Of a DNA stretch of 64,000 bases, positions 35,112-44,405 are shown piece after piece; position 1 is the stretch's first letter; each line of letters starts with the position of its first letter. Source of the stretch: Pseudomonas laurylsulfativorans. GTDB lineage: Bacteria > Pseudomonadota > Gammaproteobacteria > Pseudomonadales > Pseudomonadaceae. The translations under genes were made by a program, and so were the position numbers. Below the pieces are notes generated by a model. The model saw only the letters and a program-made list of their open reading frames with translations, was not told the origin of the DNA and made no database searches. The stretch is taken from NCBI RefSeq assembly GCF_002906155.1, contig NZ_MUJK01000012.1:1-64000 (forward strand), given 5' to 3'.

Positions 35112-37553
35112 TCAGAATAAATCGATCGGCGCCGCTTCATCTGCTGGCAGCGGGCTACCCGGTGCTGAGCCATTGCCCAGTTCGTTGACCGACGGTGGCG
35201 TATCTTCGGCCTTGAACAGTTCGAAGTAGGCCCCTGGTGTGCCTGGGGTGGCTGCACGGCCGCTGACCGGGTCGACTCGCAGGCTGAGGATGCCTTCCGG
35301 CTCCGGTTGTGTATGCGGCGGTTTGCCTTTGAGCGCGGCGCCCATGTAGTTCATCCAGATCGGCAGCGCGACGGTGCCGCCGAATTCCTTGCGGCCCAGG
35401 CTTTCCGGTTGATCGAAACCGGTCCACACGGTCGTCACGTAATCAGCGTTGTAGCCGGAGAACCAGGCATCCTTGGACTCGTTGGTCGTACCGGTCTTGC
35501 CGGCAATGTCAGGGCGACCCAGGGCCAGTGCGCGGCGACCGGTGCCGAGCTTGATCACGTCCTCAAGCATGCTGTTGAGGATGTATGTGGTGCGCCCGTC
35601 AACGATGCGTTCGGCCACGGCGGGTGCTTGTGGGGTCGGCGTGGTACCCGGGGTTTCACCCGGCGTTGCGTTGACCGTGAAGGCTTGAGGCGCTGGTGCG
35701 GCAATGCCGTCGCTGGCAGCGCCGCCCTGAGGCACGCTTGGCGGGTTGGCGACGAACAGCGTGTCGCCGTTGCGGCTTTCGATTTTGTCGATGATGTACG
35801 GGGTGATCTTGTAGCCGCCGTTGGCGAAGGTGCTCCAGCCGGTGGCGATCTCCATTGGTGTCAGGGTCGCGGTGCCCAGCGCCAGGGACAGGTTGGGCGG
35901 CAGGTCCTGCTTGTTGAAACCGAAGCGAGTGATGTAGTCGATGGTCTTGCCTACACCCATCGCTTGCAACAAGCGGATCGACACCAGGTTGCGCGACTTG
36001 TACAGCGCTTCACGCAGGCGAATCGGGCCGAGGAAGGTGTTGGTGTCGTTCTTCGGACGCCAGACCTTGTCCAGGTACTCGTCGACGAACACGATCGGTG
36101 CGTCGTTCACCAGGCTGGAGGCGGTGTAGCCGTTATCCAGTGCGGCGGCGTAGACGAACGGTTTGAAGCTCGATCCCGGCTGGCGCTTGGCCTGCAGTGC
36201 GCGGTTGTAGTTACTCTGCTCGAAGGCGAAACCGCCGACCAGCGAGCGAATGGCACCGTTTTGTGGGTCCAGGGACACCAGCGCGCCCTGGGCCTGCGGG
36301 ATCTGGCTGAACTTCAGCGAGTTGTCCGGCTGACGCTGCACGCGAATCAGATCGCCGACCTGAGCCACGTCCGATGGTTGTTTCGGATTGGCGCCCATGC
36401 TGTTGGTATTCAAGAACGGCCGGGCCCACTTCATGGTGTCCCAGCTCACGTGTTCCTGGCCGGTGCGGGTCAACACTTGCAGGCCGCTCTTGTCGACCTG
36501 GGTCACGATGGCCGGTTCCAGGCTGCTGATGGTGCGTTGCTTGGTCAGCTCGATCGCCCAGGCTTCGCGAGTCTTGCCCGGTAGCCGCGACTCGGGTCCG
36601 CGATAGCCATGGCGCTGATCGTAGGTCATCAGGCCTTCGTGGACCGCGGTGTTTGCCAGTTCCTGGAGGTCGCTTGGCACCGTGGTGGTGACGCGGAAGC
36701 CCTCGGTATAGGCGTCGCTGCCATAGCGCCCGACCATTTCGGCGCGGGCCATTTCGGCGATGTAGGGCGCGTTCACTTCCGGAGTCGGCACGTGATAGCT
36801 GGCGTTCAGCGGTTCGTTGATCGCCGCGGTGTAGTCGGCCTCGCTGATTTTTCCGAGCTTGTACATGCGCCCCAGGATCCAGTCGCGACGCTCCTTGCTG
36901 CGCGCCGGGTTGGCCAGCGGGTTAAAGCGTGACGGCGCCTTGGGCAGGCCGGCAATCATCGCCATCTGCGCCAGGCTGACATCGCGGATCGATTTGCCGT
37001 AATAGACCTGCGCCGCCGCCTCGATGCCGTAAGCACGGTTACCCAGGTAGATCTTGTTGACATACAGCTCGAGGATCTCGTCCTTGGTCAGCTGCCGTTC
37101 GATCTGCAGGGCGAGGAGGATTTCGGTGGTTTTGCGCGAGAAGCTGCGTTCACTGCTCAGGAAGAAGTTCTTCGCCACCTGCATGGTGATCGTGCTGCCG
37201 CCGGACTGGATGTGTCCGCTTTTGACCAACTGGGTCGCGGCACGCATCAGGCTGCTCGGATCGACACCGTAGTGATTGGCGAAATTGTCATCTTCAGCAC
37301 TTAGTAACGCATTGATGAAGTTGGGGGGAATGTCGGCGAAACGGATCGGTGTGCGGCGCATTTCGCCGAATTCTGCGATCAACTTGTTATCGCTGCTGTA
37401 GACCCGCAAAGGGATCTGCAACTGGATGCTTCTCAGCACCTCCACGGACGGCAGCCCGGGACTAAGGTAAAGGTACGCCCCGCTCAGACCCAGAAGGAGT
37501 CCGCAGAAAACCGCGACGATGGACCAACCGAAAAATTTCAGCAGACGAATCAA
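35112..37553 (-). CDS. ponA: Penicillin-binding protein 1A (bifunctional peptidoglycan synthase)
   Basis: An 813-residue class A PBP. An N-terminal membrane anchor (about residues 8-30) precedes the GT51 glycosyltransferase (catalytic Glu in SAEDDNFANHYGVD; GGSTITMQVAKNF). An OB-type insert follows, then the transpeptidase with PGSSFKPFVY (active Ser, SxxK), SRN in YKSRNLVS and KTGTT. The C-terminal tail is Pro/acidic and ends PADEAAPIDLF. Divergent from pilM with a 213-base gap, the conserved Pseudomonas arrangement. Confidence 0.97.
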   Translation of the reverse strand: MIRLLKFFGWSIVAVFCGLLLGLSGAYLYLSPGLPSVEVLRSIQLQIPLRVYSSDNKLIAEFGEMRRTPIRFADIPPNFINALLSAEDDNFANHYGVDPSSLMRAATQLVKSGHIQSGGSTITMQVAKNFFLSSERSFSRKTTEILLALQIERQLTKDEILELYVNKIYLGNRAYGIEAAAQVYYGKSIRDVSLAQMAMIAGLPKAPSRFNPLANPARSKERRDWILGRMYKLGKISEADYTAAINEPLNASYHVPTPEVNAPYIAEMARAEMVGRYGSDAYTEGFRVTTTVPSDLQELANTAVHEGLMTYDQRHGYRGPESRLPGKTREAWAIELTKQRTISSLEPAIVTQVDKSGLQVLTRTGQEHVSWDTMKWARPFLNTNSMGANPKQPSDVAQVGDLIRVQRQPDNSLKFSQIPQAQGALVSLDPQNGAIRSLVGGFAFEQSNYNRALQAKRQPGSSFKPFVYAAALDNGYTASSLVNDAPIVFVDEYLDKVWRPKNDTNTFLGPIRLREALYKSRNLVSIRLLQAMGVGKTIDYITRFGFNKQDLPPNLSLALGTATLTPMEIATGWSTFANGGYKITPYIIDKIESRNGDTLFVANPPSVPQGGAASDGIAAPAPQAFTVNATPGETPGTTPTPQAPAVAERIVDGRTTYILNSMLEDVIKLGTGRRALALGRPDIAGKTGTTNESKDAWFSGYNADYVTTVWTGFDQPESLGRKEFGGTVALPIWMNYMGAALKGKPPHTQPEPEGILSLRVDPVSGRAATPGTPGAYFELFKAEDTPPSVNELGNGSAPGSPLPADEAAPIDLF

Positions 37554-37766
37554 GGCTTTTGGATATCCAGGGCAAAAATGAATTGGGCAACAGGGTTCAA
37601 GCTAAATGAGAACGACCCGCGCTTGAGCAAATGCGGAAAAAAACGCTGGGCATTATAAGCATTTTTCTGATCGGGAGCGTGGTTGGCGCTGCTGTCAAGA
37701 CGGGCGGATTGAACGCAATGGACATTGCACAGTCCGTAACTCACGGAAAGTCATAGGGAATTGGTA

Positions 37767-38831
37767 GTGCCAGGACTCTTCAACAAAAAAACCAGTACGC
37801 TCCTGGGAATCGATATCAGCTCCACCTCGGTGAAACTTCTGGAGTTGAGCCGTCAGGGCGAGCGCTACCGGATCGAGGCTTATGCAGTCGAGCCGTTGCC
37901 GGTCGGCGCGGTGGTCGAAAAGAACATCGCTGAACTCGAAGGCGTGGGGCTGGCCCTCACTCGCGCGCTAGCCAGGGCCAGAACCGGCCTCAAGAACGTA
38001 GCCGTGGCGGTGGCAGGTTCGGCGGTGATCACCAAGATCATCGAGATGGATGCCGGGCTTTGCGAAGACGAGATGGAAAGCCAGCTGAAGATCGAGGCTG
38101 ATCAGTACATTCCCTATCCCCTGGATGAAGTCGCAATCGACTTTGAAGTCCAGGGCACCTCCGTGCGCAATCCGGAGCGTGTCGTTGTGCTGCTGGCCGC
38201 TTGCCGCAAGGAAAACGTCGAAGTCCGCGAGGCCGCCCTGACGCTGGCGGGGCTGACCGCCCGCGTGGTCGATGTCGAGGCCTACGCGCTGGAGCGCTCA
38301 TTCGGGTTGCTGGCCAGTCGGCTCGCGGTCACCGGGGAGCGTTTGACAGTCGCCGTGGTGGATATCGGCGCCACCATGACCACCCTGAGCGTGTTGCACA
38401 GCGGGCGGATTATCTACACCCGTGAACAGCTGTTCGGCGGTCGGCAGTTGACCGAGGAAATCCAGCGCCGCTACGGCCTGACACTGGAGCAGGCGGGTCT
38501 GCTGCAAAGGAAGGGCGGCTTGCCGGATGACTATGCCAGTGAAGTCTTGCAACCATTTCAAGAGGCACTGGTACAGCAGGTTTCGCGCTCACTGCAGTTT
38601 TTCTTTGCCAGTGGCCAGTACAGCGCCGTCGACCATGTCCTGCTGGCTGGCGGTACCGCGTCGATCCCGGGACTGGACCGTTTGATCGAGCAGCAATTGG
38701 GCACGCCGACCCAGGTCGCGAATCCTTTTTCCGAGATGACTCTGGGCAGCAAGGTCAATGGTGCTGCCCTGGCGAGTGATGCCCCGGCGCTGATGATCGC
38801 CTGTGGTCTGGCCCTCAGGAGCTTCGACTGA
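37767..38831 (+). CDS. pilM: Type IV pilus inner-membrane assembly protein PilM
   Basis: A 354-residue actin-like (FtsA-fold) cytosolic protein that binds the N-terminus of PilN and helps align the pilus machine. Motifs visible: TLLGIDISSTSVKLLEL (phosphate 1), AVVDIGATMTTLSVL (phosphate 2), LAGGTASIPGL (adenosine). The start is GTG 37767 with AGGGAA six bases before; the in-frame TTG two codons earlier is too close to that site. Its stop overlaps the pilN ATG by one base. First gene of pilMNOPQ. Confidence 0.95.
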   Translation: MPGLFNKKTSTLLGIDISSTSVKLLELSRQGERYRIEAYAVEPLPVGAVVEKNIAELEGVGLALTRALARARTGLKNVAVAVAGSAVITKIIEMDAGLCEDEMESQLKIEADQYIPYPLDEVAIDFEVQGTSVRNPERVVVLLAACRKENVEVREAALTLAGLTARVVDVEAYALERSFGLLASRLAVTGERLTVAVVDIGATMTTLSVLHSGRIIYTREQLFGGRQLTEEIQRRYGLTLEQAGLLQRKGGLPDDYASEVLQPFQEALVQQVSRSLQFFFASGQYSAVDHVLLAGGTASIPGLDRLIEQQLGTPTQVANPFSEMTLGSKVNGAALASDAPALMIACGLALRSFD

Positions 38832-39397
38832 TGGCGCGAATCAACCTTCTACCCTGGCGCGAAGAGCGGCGTGAAGCCCGCCGCAAGCGCTTCCTGTTGG
38901 TTCTGGTGGCCGCAACGGTGGGCACGATGGGTGCGGTGCTGGTTGCCAACCAGATCATCAGCGGTGCCATCGACCGACAAATCGCTCGTAACGACTACAT
39001 CGGCAAGCAAATCGCCGTGGTCGATGAGCGAATCACACAGGTCAATGATCTCAAAGCGCGTCGTCAGCAACTGGTCGAGCGCATGCGCATCATCCAGGGC
39101 CTGCAAGGCAACCGCCAAATCAGCGGGCGAATATTCGACCAGTTGGCGCGTGCCCTGCCTGACGGCGTGTATTTCACCGAAGTGAAAATGACCGAAAAGA
39201 CCTTGTCTATCACCGGTGCCGCGCAATCCAACAACCGTGTTTCAGACTTGATGCGCAATCTCGAGGCATCAGACTGGTTCGATGCGCCGAGCCTGACCGA
39301 AGTCAAGGCCGCAGCTGCCGGCCAGGTGGAGCAGGCCAATGTCTTCCGGTTGACCGTTCGCCAGACTCAACCCCCGGTGCCGGAGGGGGGCAAATGA
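38831..39397 (+). CDS. pilN: Type IV pilus assembly protein PilN
   Basis: A 188-residue bitopic inner-membrane protein. A short cytosolic MARINLLPWREERR (the conserved INLLPWR motif that docks into PilM) is followed by a membrane helix (about residues 20-43), a coiled coil and a ferredoxin-like periplasmic domain. It heterodimerises with PilO. Four-base overlap with pilO. Confidence 0.95.
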   Translation: MARINLLPWREERREARRKRFLLVLVAATVGTMGAVLVANQIISGAIDRQIARNDYIGKQIAVVDERITQVNDLKARRQQLVERMRIIQGLQGNRQISGRIFDQLARALPDGVYFTEVKMTEKTLSITGAAQSNNRVSDLMRNLEASDWFDAPSLTEVKAAAAGQVEQANVFRLTVRQTQPPVPEGGK

Positions 39398-40017
39398 GTC
39401 CATCCGAATGGTTCGAAGGGCTGCGCAAGATCGACATCAATGAGCTGGATACCAGCAACATGGGTTCCTGGCCGCCGGCGATCAAGTTTCTAGTGGCCGC
39501 TTTGCTCATGCTTCTGGTGCTGGCCCTAGGCTACAACTTTTCCACCCGCGACCTTGAGAGCCAGCTCGATCTCAAGCGAGAGGAGGAGTCGATGCTCAAG
39601 GAGCAGTTCGCCGACAAGTCCCGCATGGCATCTAATCTGGATTTCTACACCCGGCAATTGAAGGAGATGGAGGACTCCTTCGGCGTGCTGTTGCGGCAAC
39701 TGCCCGGCGACACCGAAGTGCCTGGCTTGCTGGAAGACATCACGCGTACCGGTCTGGACAGCGGTCTTGAGTTCGAAGAAATCAAGCTGCTGCCAGAGGT
39801 TGCCCAGCCGTTCTATGTCGAACTGCCGATCCAGATCACGGTCACCGGCGATTACCACGATCTGGCCACCTTCGTCAGTGGTGTGGCCGGGTTGCCGCGA
39901 ATCGTCACCTTGCACGATTTCGACCTTGCCCCAGTCAGCCCGCAGGGTGCTCCGAAACTGCGCTTGAGTATCCTCGCCAAGACCTACCGCTACAGCGACA
40001 AGGGGCAGCATCAATGA
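39394..40017 (+). CDS. pilO: Type IV pilus assembly protein PilO
   Basis: A 207-residue bitopic protein with a membrane helix at about residues 28-48, a coiled coil and a periplasmic ferredoxin-like domain (VELPIQITVTGDYHDLATFVSG). It forms the alignment complex with PilN and recruits PilP. Its end overlaps the start of pilP. Confidence 0.95.
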   Translation: MSPSEWFEGLRKIDINELDTSNMGSWPPAIKFLVAALLMLLVLALGYNFSTRDLESQLDLKREEESMLKEQFADKSRMASNLDFYTRQLKEMEDSFGVLLRQLPGDTEVPGLLEDITRTGLDSGLEFEEIKLLPEVAQPFYVELPIQITVTGDYHDLATFVSGVAGLPRIVTLHDFDLAPVSPQGAPKLRLSILAKTYRYSDKGQHQ

Positions 40018-40541
40018 GCCTGGCACGTTGTTTTTCGGCGATGGCGCTGCTGTCTGTTCTGTCCGGTTGTGGCGCAAGCGATGACTACGATGATCTGGAC
40101 GCGTACATGAGCGAAATGCGCCTGCGCGGGCCGGGCAGGGTTGAACCAGCGCCGGTATTTCGGTCTTACCCGGCGTTCACCTATGACGCGGCGAATCTGC
40201 GCAGCCCGTTTTCGCCGCAGATCAGCACTGATCCGGCGGCACGACGGAAGGGATCACATGACGTCAAGCCCGACCCCGATCGGGTCAGGCAATACCTCGA
40301 AGGTTTCAACATCGAGCAGTTTGAAATGGTCGGCACCCTTTCCAATGCAACGGGCTCCTATGCCCTGCTGCGCGGGGCGGGTGGGGTGCACCGGCTGAAA
40401 GTCGGTGATTTCCTTGGGCGTAACGACGGGCGGATCGTTGCGATCAGTGGCTTGCAGGTCGATGTGGTTGAAATTATCCCTGATGGTCAGGGTGCGTGGC
40501 TGGAGCGTCCCCGGACCATCCCTTTGAAAGAGCACTCATAG
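40014..40541 (+). CDS. pilP: Type IV pilus assembly lipoprotein PilP
   Basis: A 175-residue inner-membrane lipoprotein with lipobox LSGC (Cys19), a disordered linker, and a C-terminal beta domain (RLKVGDFLGRNDGRIVAIS) that contacts the N0 domain of PilQ. It links the PilNO complex to the outer-membrane secretin. Confidence 0.95.
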   Translation: MSLARCFSAMALLSVLSGCGASDDYDDLDAYMSEMRLRGPGRVEPAPVFRSYPAFTYDAANLRSPFSPQISTDPAARRKGSHDVKPDPDRVRQYLEGFNIEQFEMVGTLSNATGSYALLRGAGGVHRLKVGDFLGRNDGRIVAISGLQVDVVEIIPDGQGAWLERPRTIPLKEHS

Positions 40542-40554
40542 TGGAACTCGAATA

Positions 40555-42621
40555 ATGAACAGGATTTTCTCCGCCGTCGGCCTTTCGCTATGGATAGCGT
40601 TGATGTCGCCGATGGTACAAGCGGCCAACCTCAAGGCGCTGGATGTCGCTGCGCTGCCGGGAGACCGTGTCGAGTTGAAGTTGTCGTTCGATGAGCCGCC
40701 CCCGGTGCCCCATGGCTACACGACGGAGTCGCCGGCCCGGATTGCGCTGGATCTACCGGGTGTCGCCAGTCAGCTGGCCAGCAAGACTCGCGATCTCGGC
40801 AGTGGAAATGCCCGCAGTGCGACGGTGGTAGAAGCCGGGGACCGTACGCGGTTGATCATCAATCTGAGCCAGCCGGCCCCGTACGACTCGCGAATTGAAG
40901 GCAATAATTTGCTGGTGGTTGTCGGGCAGGGTGTCAAGTCGGCGACCTCCAGGCCGGCGGCCACGGCAATGCCGGTTCCGGCACGAGCCGCTGCGACGCC
41001 AGGCAAGGCCATACGGGGTGTGGACTTTCAGCGAGGCACGCAAGGTGAGGGCAATGTGGTGATCGACTTGTCGGATCCGTCGATTGCGCCCGACATCCAG
41101 GAGCGCGAAGGCAAGATTCTTGTCGGCTTTGCCAAAACCCGATTGCCCGAGCCGTTGCGTGTGCGTCTGGATGTGAAGGATTTCGCCACGCCAGTGCAGT
41201 TCGTCAATGCCAGTGCGAGCGGCGATCGAGCCACCATCAGCATCGAGCCCGGCGGCACGTTCGATTATTCGACCTATCAGACTGACAGCAAGCTCACGGT
41301 CAGCGTTCGCCCGGCGACGGTCGACAACCTGCAAAAGCGCAATGTCGGGCAGCAGGCCTACAGCGGCGAGAAGCTTTCGCTGAATTTCCAGGACATCGAT
41401 GTGCGTTCGGTGCTGCAACTGATCGCCGATTTCACCAACCTCAACCTGGTCGCCAGCGACACGGTGCAGGGCGGCATCACTTTGCGCTTGCAGAACGTGC
41501 CGTGGGACCAGGCGCTGGATCTGGTGCTCAAAACCAAGGGGCTGGATAAGCGCAAGGTCGGTAATGTCCTGCTTGTTGCGCCGGCCGATGAAATTGCTGC
41601 CCGTGAGCGTCAGGAGCTGGAATCACAAAAGCAGATTGCCGATCTGGCGCCATTGCGCAGGGAACTGTTGCAGGTGAATTATGCCAAGGCGGCGGACATC
41701 GCCAAGCTCTTCCAGTCTGTGACCGGTGCCGAGGCGAAACCCGACGAGCGGGGGTCGATCACCGTCGATGAGCGCACCAACAACATCATCGCCTACCAGA
41801 CACAGGACCGGCTTGATGAGCTGCGCAGGATCGTCACGCAGCTGGATATCCCTGTGCGTCAGGTCATGATCGAGGCGCGTATTGTCGAAGCCAACGTCGA
41901 CTATGACAAAAGCCTCGGGGTGCGCTGGGGCGGTTCAGTACGAAAGGGGAACTGGAACACTTCCGGGGTCAATAACGGGCTCAATGCTTCGTCGACCATC
42001 GGAACGCCCGGCAGTACCAGCACCAATTCACCGTTCGTCGACTTGGGTGCGGTCAATAACACCTCGGGAATCGGCATCGCGTTCATCACCGATAACGTCT
42101 TGCTGGACCTGGAGCTGTCAGCCATGGAGAAAACCGGCAACGGGGAAATCGTCTCGCAACCCAAGGTGGTCACGTCCGACAAGGAAACCGCCAAAATCCT
42201 CAAGGGCACTGAGATTCCTTACCAGGAAGCCAGTTCCAGTGGCGCAACTTCGGTGTCGTTCAAGGAGGCTTCGCTGTCGCTGGAGGTGACGCCGCAGATC
42301 ACCCCCGACAACCGGATCATCATGGAGGTCAAGGTGACCAAGGACGAACCGGACTACCTGAACAAGGTCCAGGATGTACCGCCCATCAAGAAAAACGAAG
42401 TCAACGCCAAGGTCCTGGTCAACGATGGCGAGACCATCGTCATCGGCGGGGTTTTCTCAAATACTCAGAGCAAGGTTGTAGATAAGGTGCCATTTCTTGG
42501 CGATGTGCCGTATCTTGGCCGCCTTTTCCGGCGTGATGTGGTTTCGGAGAAAAAATCCGAGCTGTTGGTATTCCTCACTCCGCGTATCATGAACAATCAG
42601 GCGATTGCTGTGAGTCATTGA
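40555..42621 (+). CDS. pilQ: Type IV pilus secretin PilQ
   Basis: A 688-residue outer-membrane channel for the pilus fibre. Signal peptide (cleavage near VQA-AN), two peptidoglycan-binding AMIN domains (about residues 25-125 and 155-255), an STN/N0 domain (LSLNFQDIDVRSVLQLIADFT), an N1 domain and the secretin barrel. The barrel ends VPFLGDVPYLGRLFR and ELLVFLTPRIM. Last of the five tightly spaced pilMNOPQ genes; aroK follows after four bases. Confidence 0.97.
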   Translation: MNRIFSAVGLSLWIALMSPMVQAANLKALDVAALPGDRVELKLSFDEPPPVPHGYTTESPARIALDLPGVASQLASKTRDLGSGNARSATVVEAGDRTRLIINLSQPAPYDSRIEGNNLLVVVGQGVKSATSRPAATAMPVPARAAATPGKAIRGVDFQRGTQGEGNVVIDLSDPSIAPDIQEREGKILVGFAKTRLPEPLRVRLDVKDFATPVQFVNASASGDRATISIEPGGTFDYSTYQTDSKLTVSVRPATVDNLQKRNVGQQAYSGEKLSLNFQDIDVRSVLQLIADFTNLNLVASDTVQGGITLRLQNVPWDQALDLVLKTKGLDKRKVGNVLLVAPADEIAARERQELESQKQIADLAPLRRELLQVNYAKAADIAKLFQSVTGAEAKPDERGSITVDERTNNIIAYQTQDRLDELRRIVTQLDIPVRQVMIEARIVEANVDYDKSLGVRWGGSVRKGNWNTSGVNNGLNASSTIGTPGSTSTNSPFVDLGAVNNTSGIGIAFITDNVLLDLELSAMEKTGNGEIVSQPKVVTSDKETAKILKGTEIPYQEASSSGATSVSFKEASLSLEVTPQITPDNRIIMEVKVTKDEPDYLNKVQDVPPIKKNEVNAKVLVNDGETIVIGGVFSNTQSKVVDKVPFLGDVPYLGRLFRRDVVSEKKSELLVFLTPRIMNNQAIAVSH

Positions 42622-42625
42622 TTCT

Positions 42626-43144
42626 GTGCGAAATTTGATTCTTGTTGGACCGATGGGCGCTGGTAAAAGCACCATCGGCCGGTTGCTGGCCAAAGAGCTG
42701 CGCCTGCCATTCAAAGATTCCGATAAGGAAATTGAATTGCGCACGGGCGCCAATATCCCTTGGATCTTCGATAAAGAAGGCGAGCCGGGCTTTCGTGATC
42801 GCGAGCAGGCAATGATTGCGGAGCTGTGCGATTACGACGGTGTGGTGCTGGCGACAGGTGGTGGCGCGGTCATGCGCGAAGCCAATCGTCGGGCACTGCA
42901 TGCCGGTGGGCGAGTGGTTTATCTGCATGCGTCGGTCGAGCAGCAGGTCGGCCGCACGGCCCGCGACCGTAATCGCCCGCTGTTGCGTACTGCCGATCCG
43001 GCCAAGACCCTTCGGGATCTGTTGGCGATCCGCGATCCGCTTTATCGGGAAATTGCCGACCTGGTGGTCGAAACCGATGAGCGGCCGCCACGAATGGTCG
43101 TACTCGACATTCTAGAGCGCCTGCAGCAGTTGCCACCCCGTTAA
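42626..43144 (+). CDS. aroK: Shikimate kinase
   Basis: A 172-residue P-loop kinase phosphorylating shikimate. Walker A GPMGAGKST is at 8-16; DSDKEIE binds shikimate/metal, RDREQAM carries the substrate Arg, and ATGGGAVM is the GGG motif. The lid holds RTARDRNRPLL. It starts at GTG, four bases after pilQ, and is likely cotranscribed with pil genes and aroB, a conserved Pseudomonas linkage. Confidence 0.96.
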   Translation: MRNLILVGPMGAGKSTIGRLLAKELRLPFKDSDKEIELRTGANIPWIFDKEGEPGFRDREQAMIAELCDYDGVVLATGGGAVMREANRRALHAGGRVVYLHASVEQQVGRTARDRNRPLLRTADPAKTLRDLLAIRDPLYREIADLVVETDERPPRMVVLDILERLQQLPPR

Positions 43145-43294
43145 AGCGCCGCGCGAAATGCGCTATCCTCGGCGTCCCGCCATGACCGCTCAAGGTTGTG
43201 GCGGATGGCTACCGAACGGCGTCGCACCAGCAGATGCCGTGGATATTCGTTAACTCAAGGCGGGACGCCTGATTCATATTCACTGTGGGGACAC

Positions 43295-44395
43295 ATGCAG
43301 ACACTCAAGGTCGATCTAGGCGAGCGCAGCTACCCGATTCATATTGGCGAAGGTTTGTTGGATCAGCCTGAGTTGCTGGCCCCGCACATTCGCGGACGGC
43401 AAGTAGCGATCATCTCCAACGAGACTGTTGCGCCGCTCTATCTGGAGCGTCTGACCCGCAGCCTGGCGCAGTTCTCGGTGATTTCCGTGGTGCTGCCCGA
43501 TGGCGAAGCCTTCAAGACCTGGGAAACCCTGCAACTGATTTTCGACGGCCTGCTGACTGCACGGCATGACCGCCGCACCACGGTGATCGCCCTCGGTGGC
43601 GGTGTGATCGGTGATATGGCCGGCTTTGCCGCGGCCTGCTACCAGCGCGGCGTCGATTTCATCCAGGTTCCGACCACGCTGCTGTCGCAGGTCGACTCCT
43701 CGGTAGGCGGCAAGACCGGGATCAACCATCCGCTGGGAAAAAACATGGTCGGCGCCTTCTATCAGCCGAACGTGGTGCTGATCGATACCGCCAGCCTCAA
43801 TACCTTGCCGGCGCGCGAACTGTCCGCCGGGTTGGCCGAAGTCATCAAGTACGGGCTGATCTGTGATGAGCCGTTCCTGACCTGGCTCGAAGACAATGTC
43901 GACCGCCTGCGCAATCTGGACCAGCAAGCACTGACTTACGCCATCGAGCGTTCCTGTGCGGCCAAGGCGGCGGTGGTCGGTGCCGATGAGAAAGAGACGG
44001 GTGTTCGTGCCACGTTGAACCTGGGCCACACTTTTGGCCACGCCATCGAAACCCACATGGGCTATGGTGTGTGGCTTCATGGTGAGGCTGTAGCTGCCGG
44101 TACAGTAATGGCGCTGGAAATGTCTGCGCGACTGGGCTGGATCAGCGAGCAGGAGCGTGATCGCGGCATTCGTCTGTTCCAGCGTGCGGGGCTGCCGGTC
44201 ATTCCGCCAGAAGAGATGACCGAAGCCGATTTCCTTGAACATATGTCCATTGATAAAAAAGTGATCGACGGTCGTTTGCGCCTGGTGCTGCTGCGCCACA
44301 TGGGTGAAGCGGTGGTGACCGACGATTATCCGAAAGAGGTTCTACAGGCCACGCTGGGGGCAGACTACCGCGCCCTGGCCCAGCTTAAAGGTTAA
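43295..44395 (+). CDS. aroB: 3-dehydroquinate synthase
   Basis: A 366-residue NAD-dependent, metal-dependent enzyme for the second shikimate-pathway step. ATG 43295 gives the family N-terminus (MQTLKVDLGERSYPIHIG); the upstream 33 codons are untypical. Motifs: LPDGEAFKTWET, ALGGGVIGDMAGFAA (NAD), TTLLSQVDSSVGGKTGIN and GHTFGHAIE (metal His). The 150-base gap after aroK has no clear terminator. Confidence 0.96.
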   Translation: MQTLKVDLGERSYPIHIGEGLLDQPELLAPHIRGRQVAIISNETVAPLYLERLTRSLAQFSVISVVLPDGEAFKTWETLQLIFDGLLTARHDRRTTVIALGGGVIGDMAGFAAACYQRGVDFIQVPTTLLSQVDSSVGGKTGINHPLGKNMVGAFYQPNVVLIDTASLNTLPARELSAGLAEVIKYGLICDEPFLTWLEDNVDRLRNLDQQALTYAIERSCAAKAAVVGADEKETGVRATLNLGHTFGHAIETHMGYGVWLHGEAVAAGTVMALEMSARLGWISEQERDRGIRLFQRAGLPVIPPEEMTEADFLEHMSIDKKVIDGRLRLVLLRHMGEAVVTDDYPKEVLQATLGADYRALAQLKG

Positions 44396-44405
44396 TAAGA
44401 ACGCG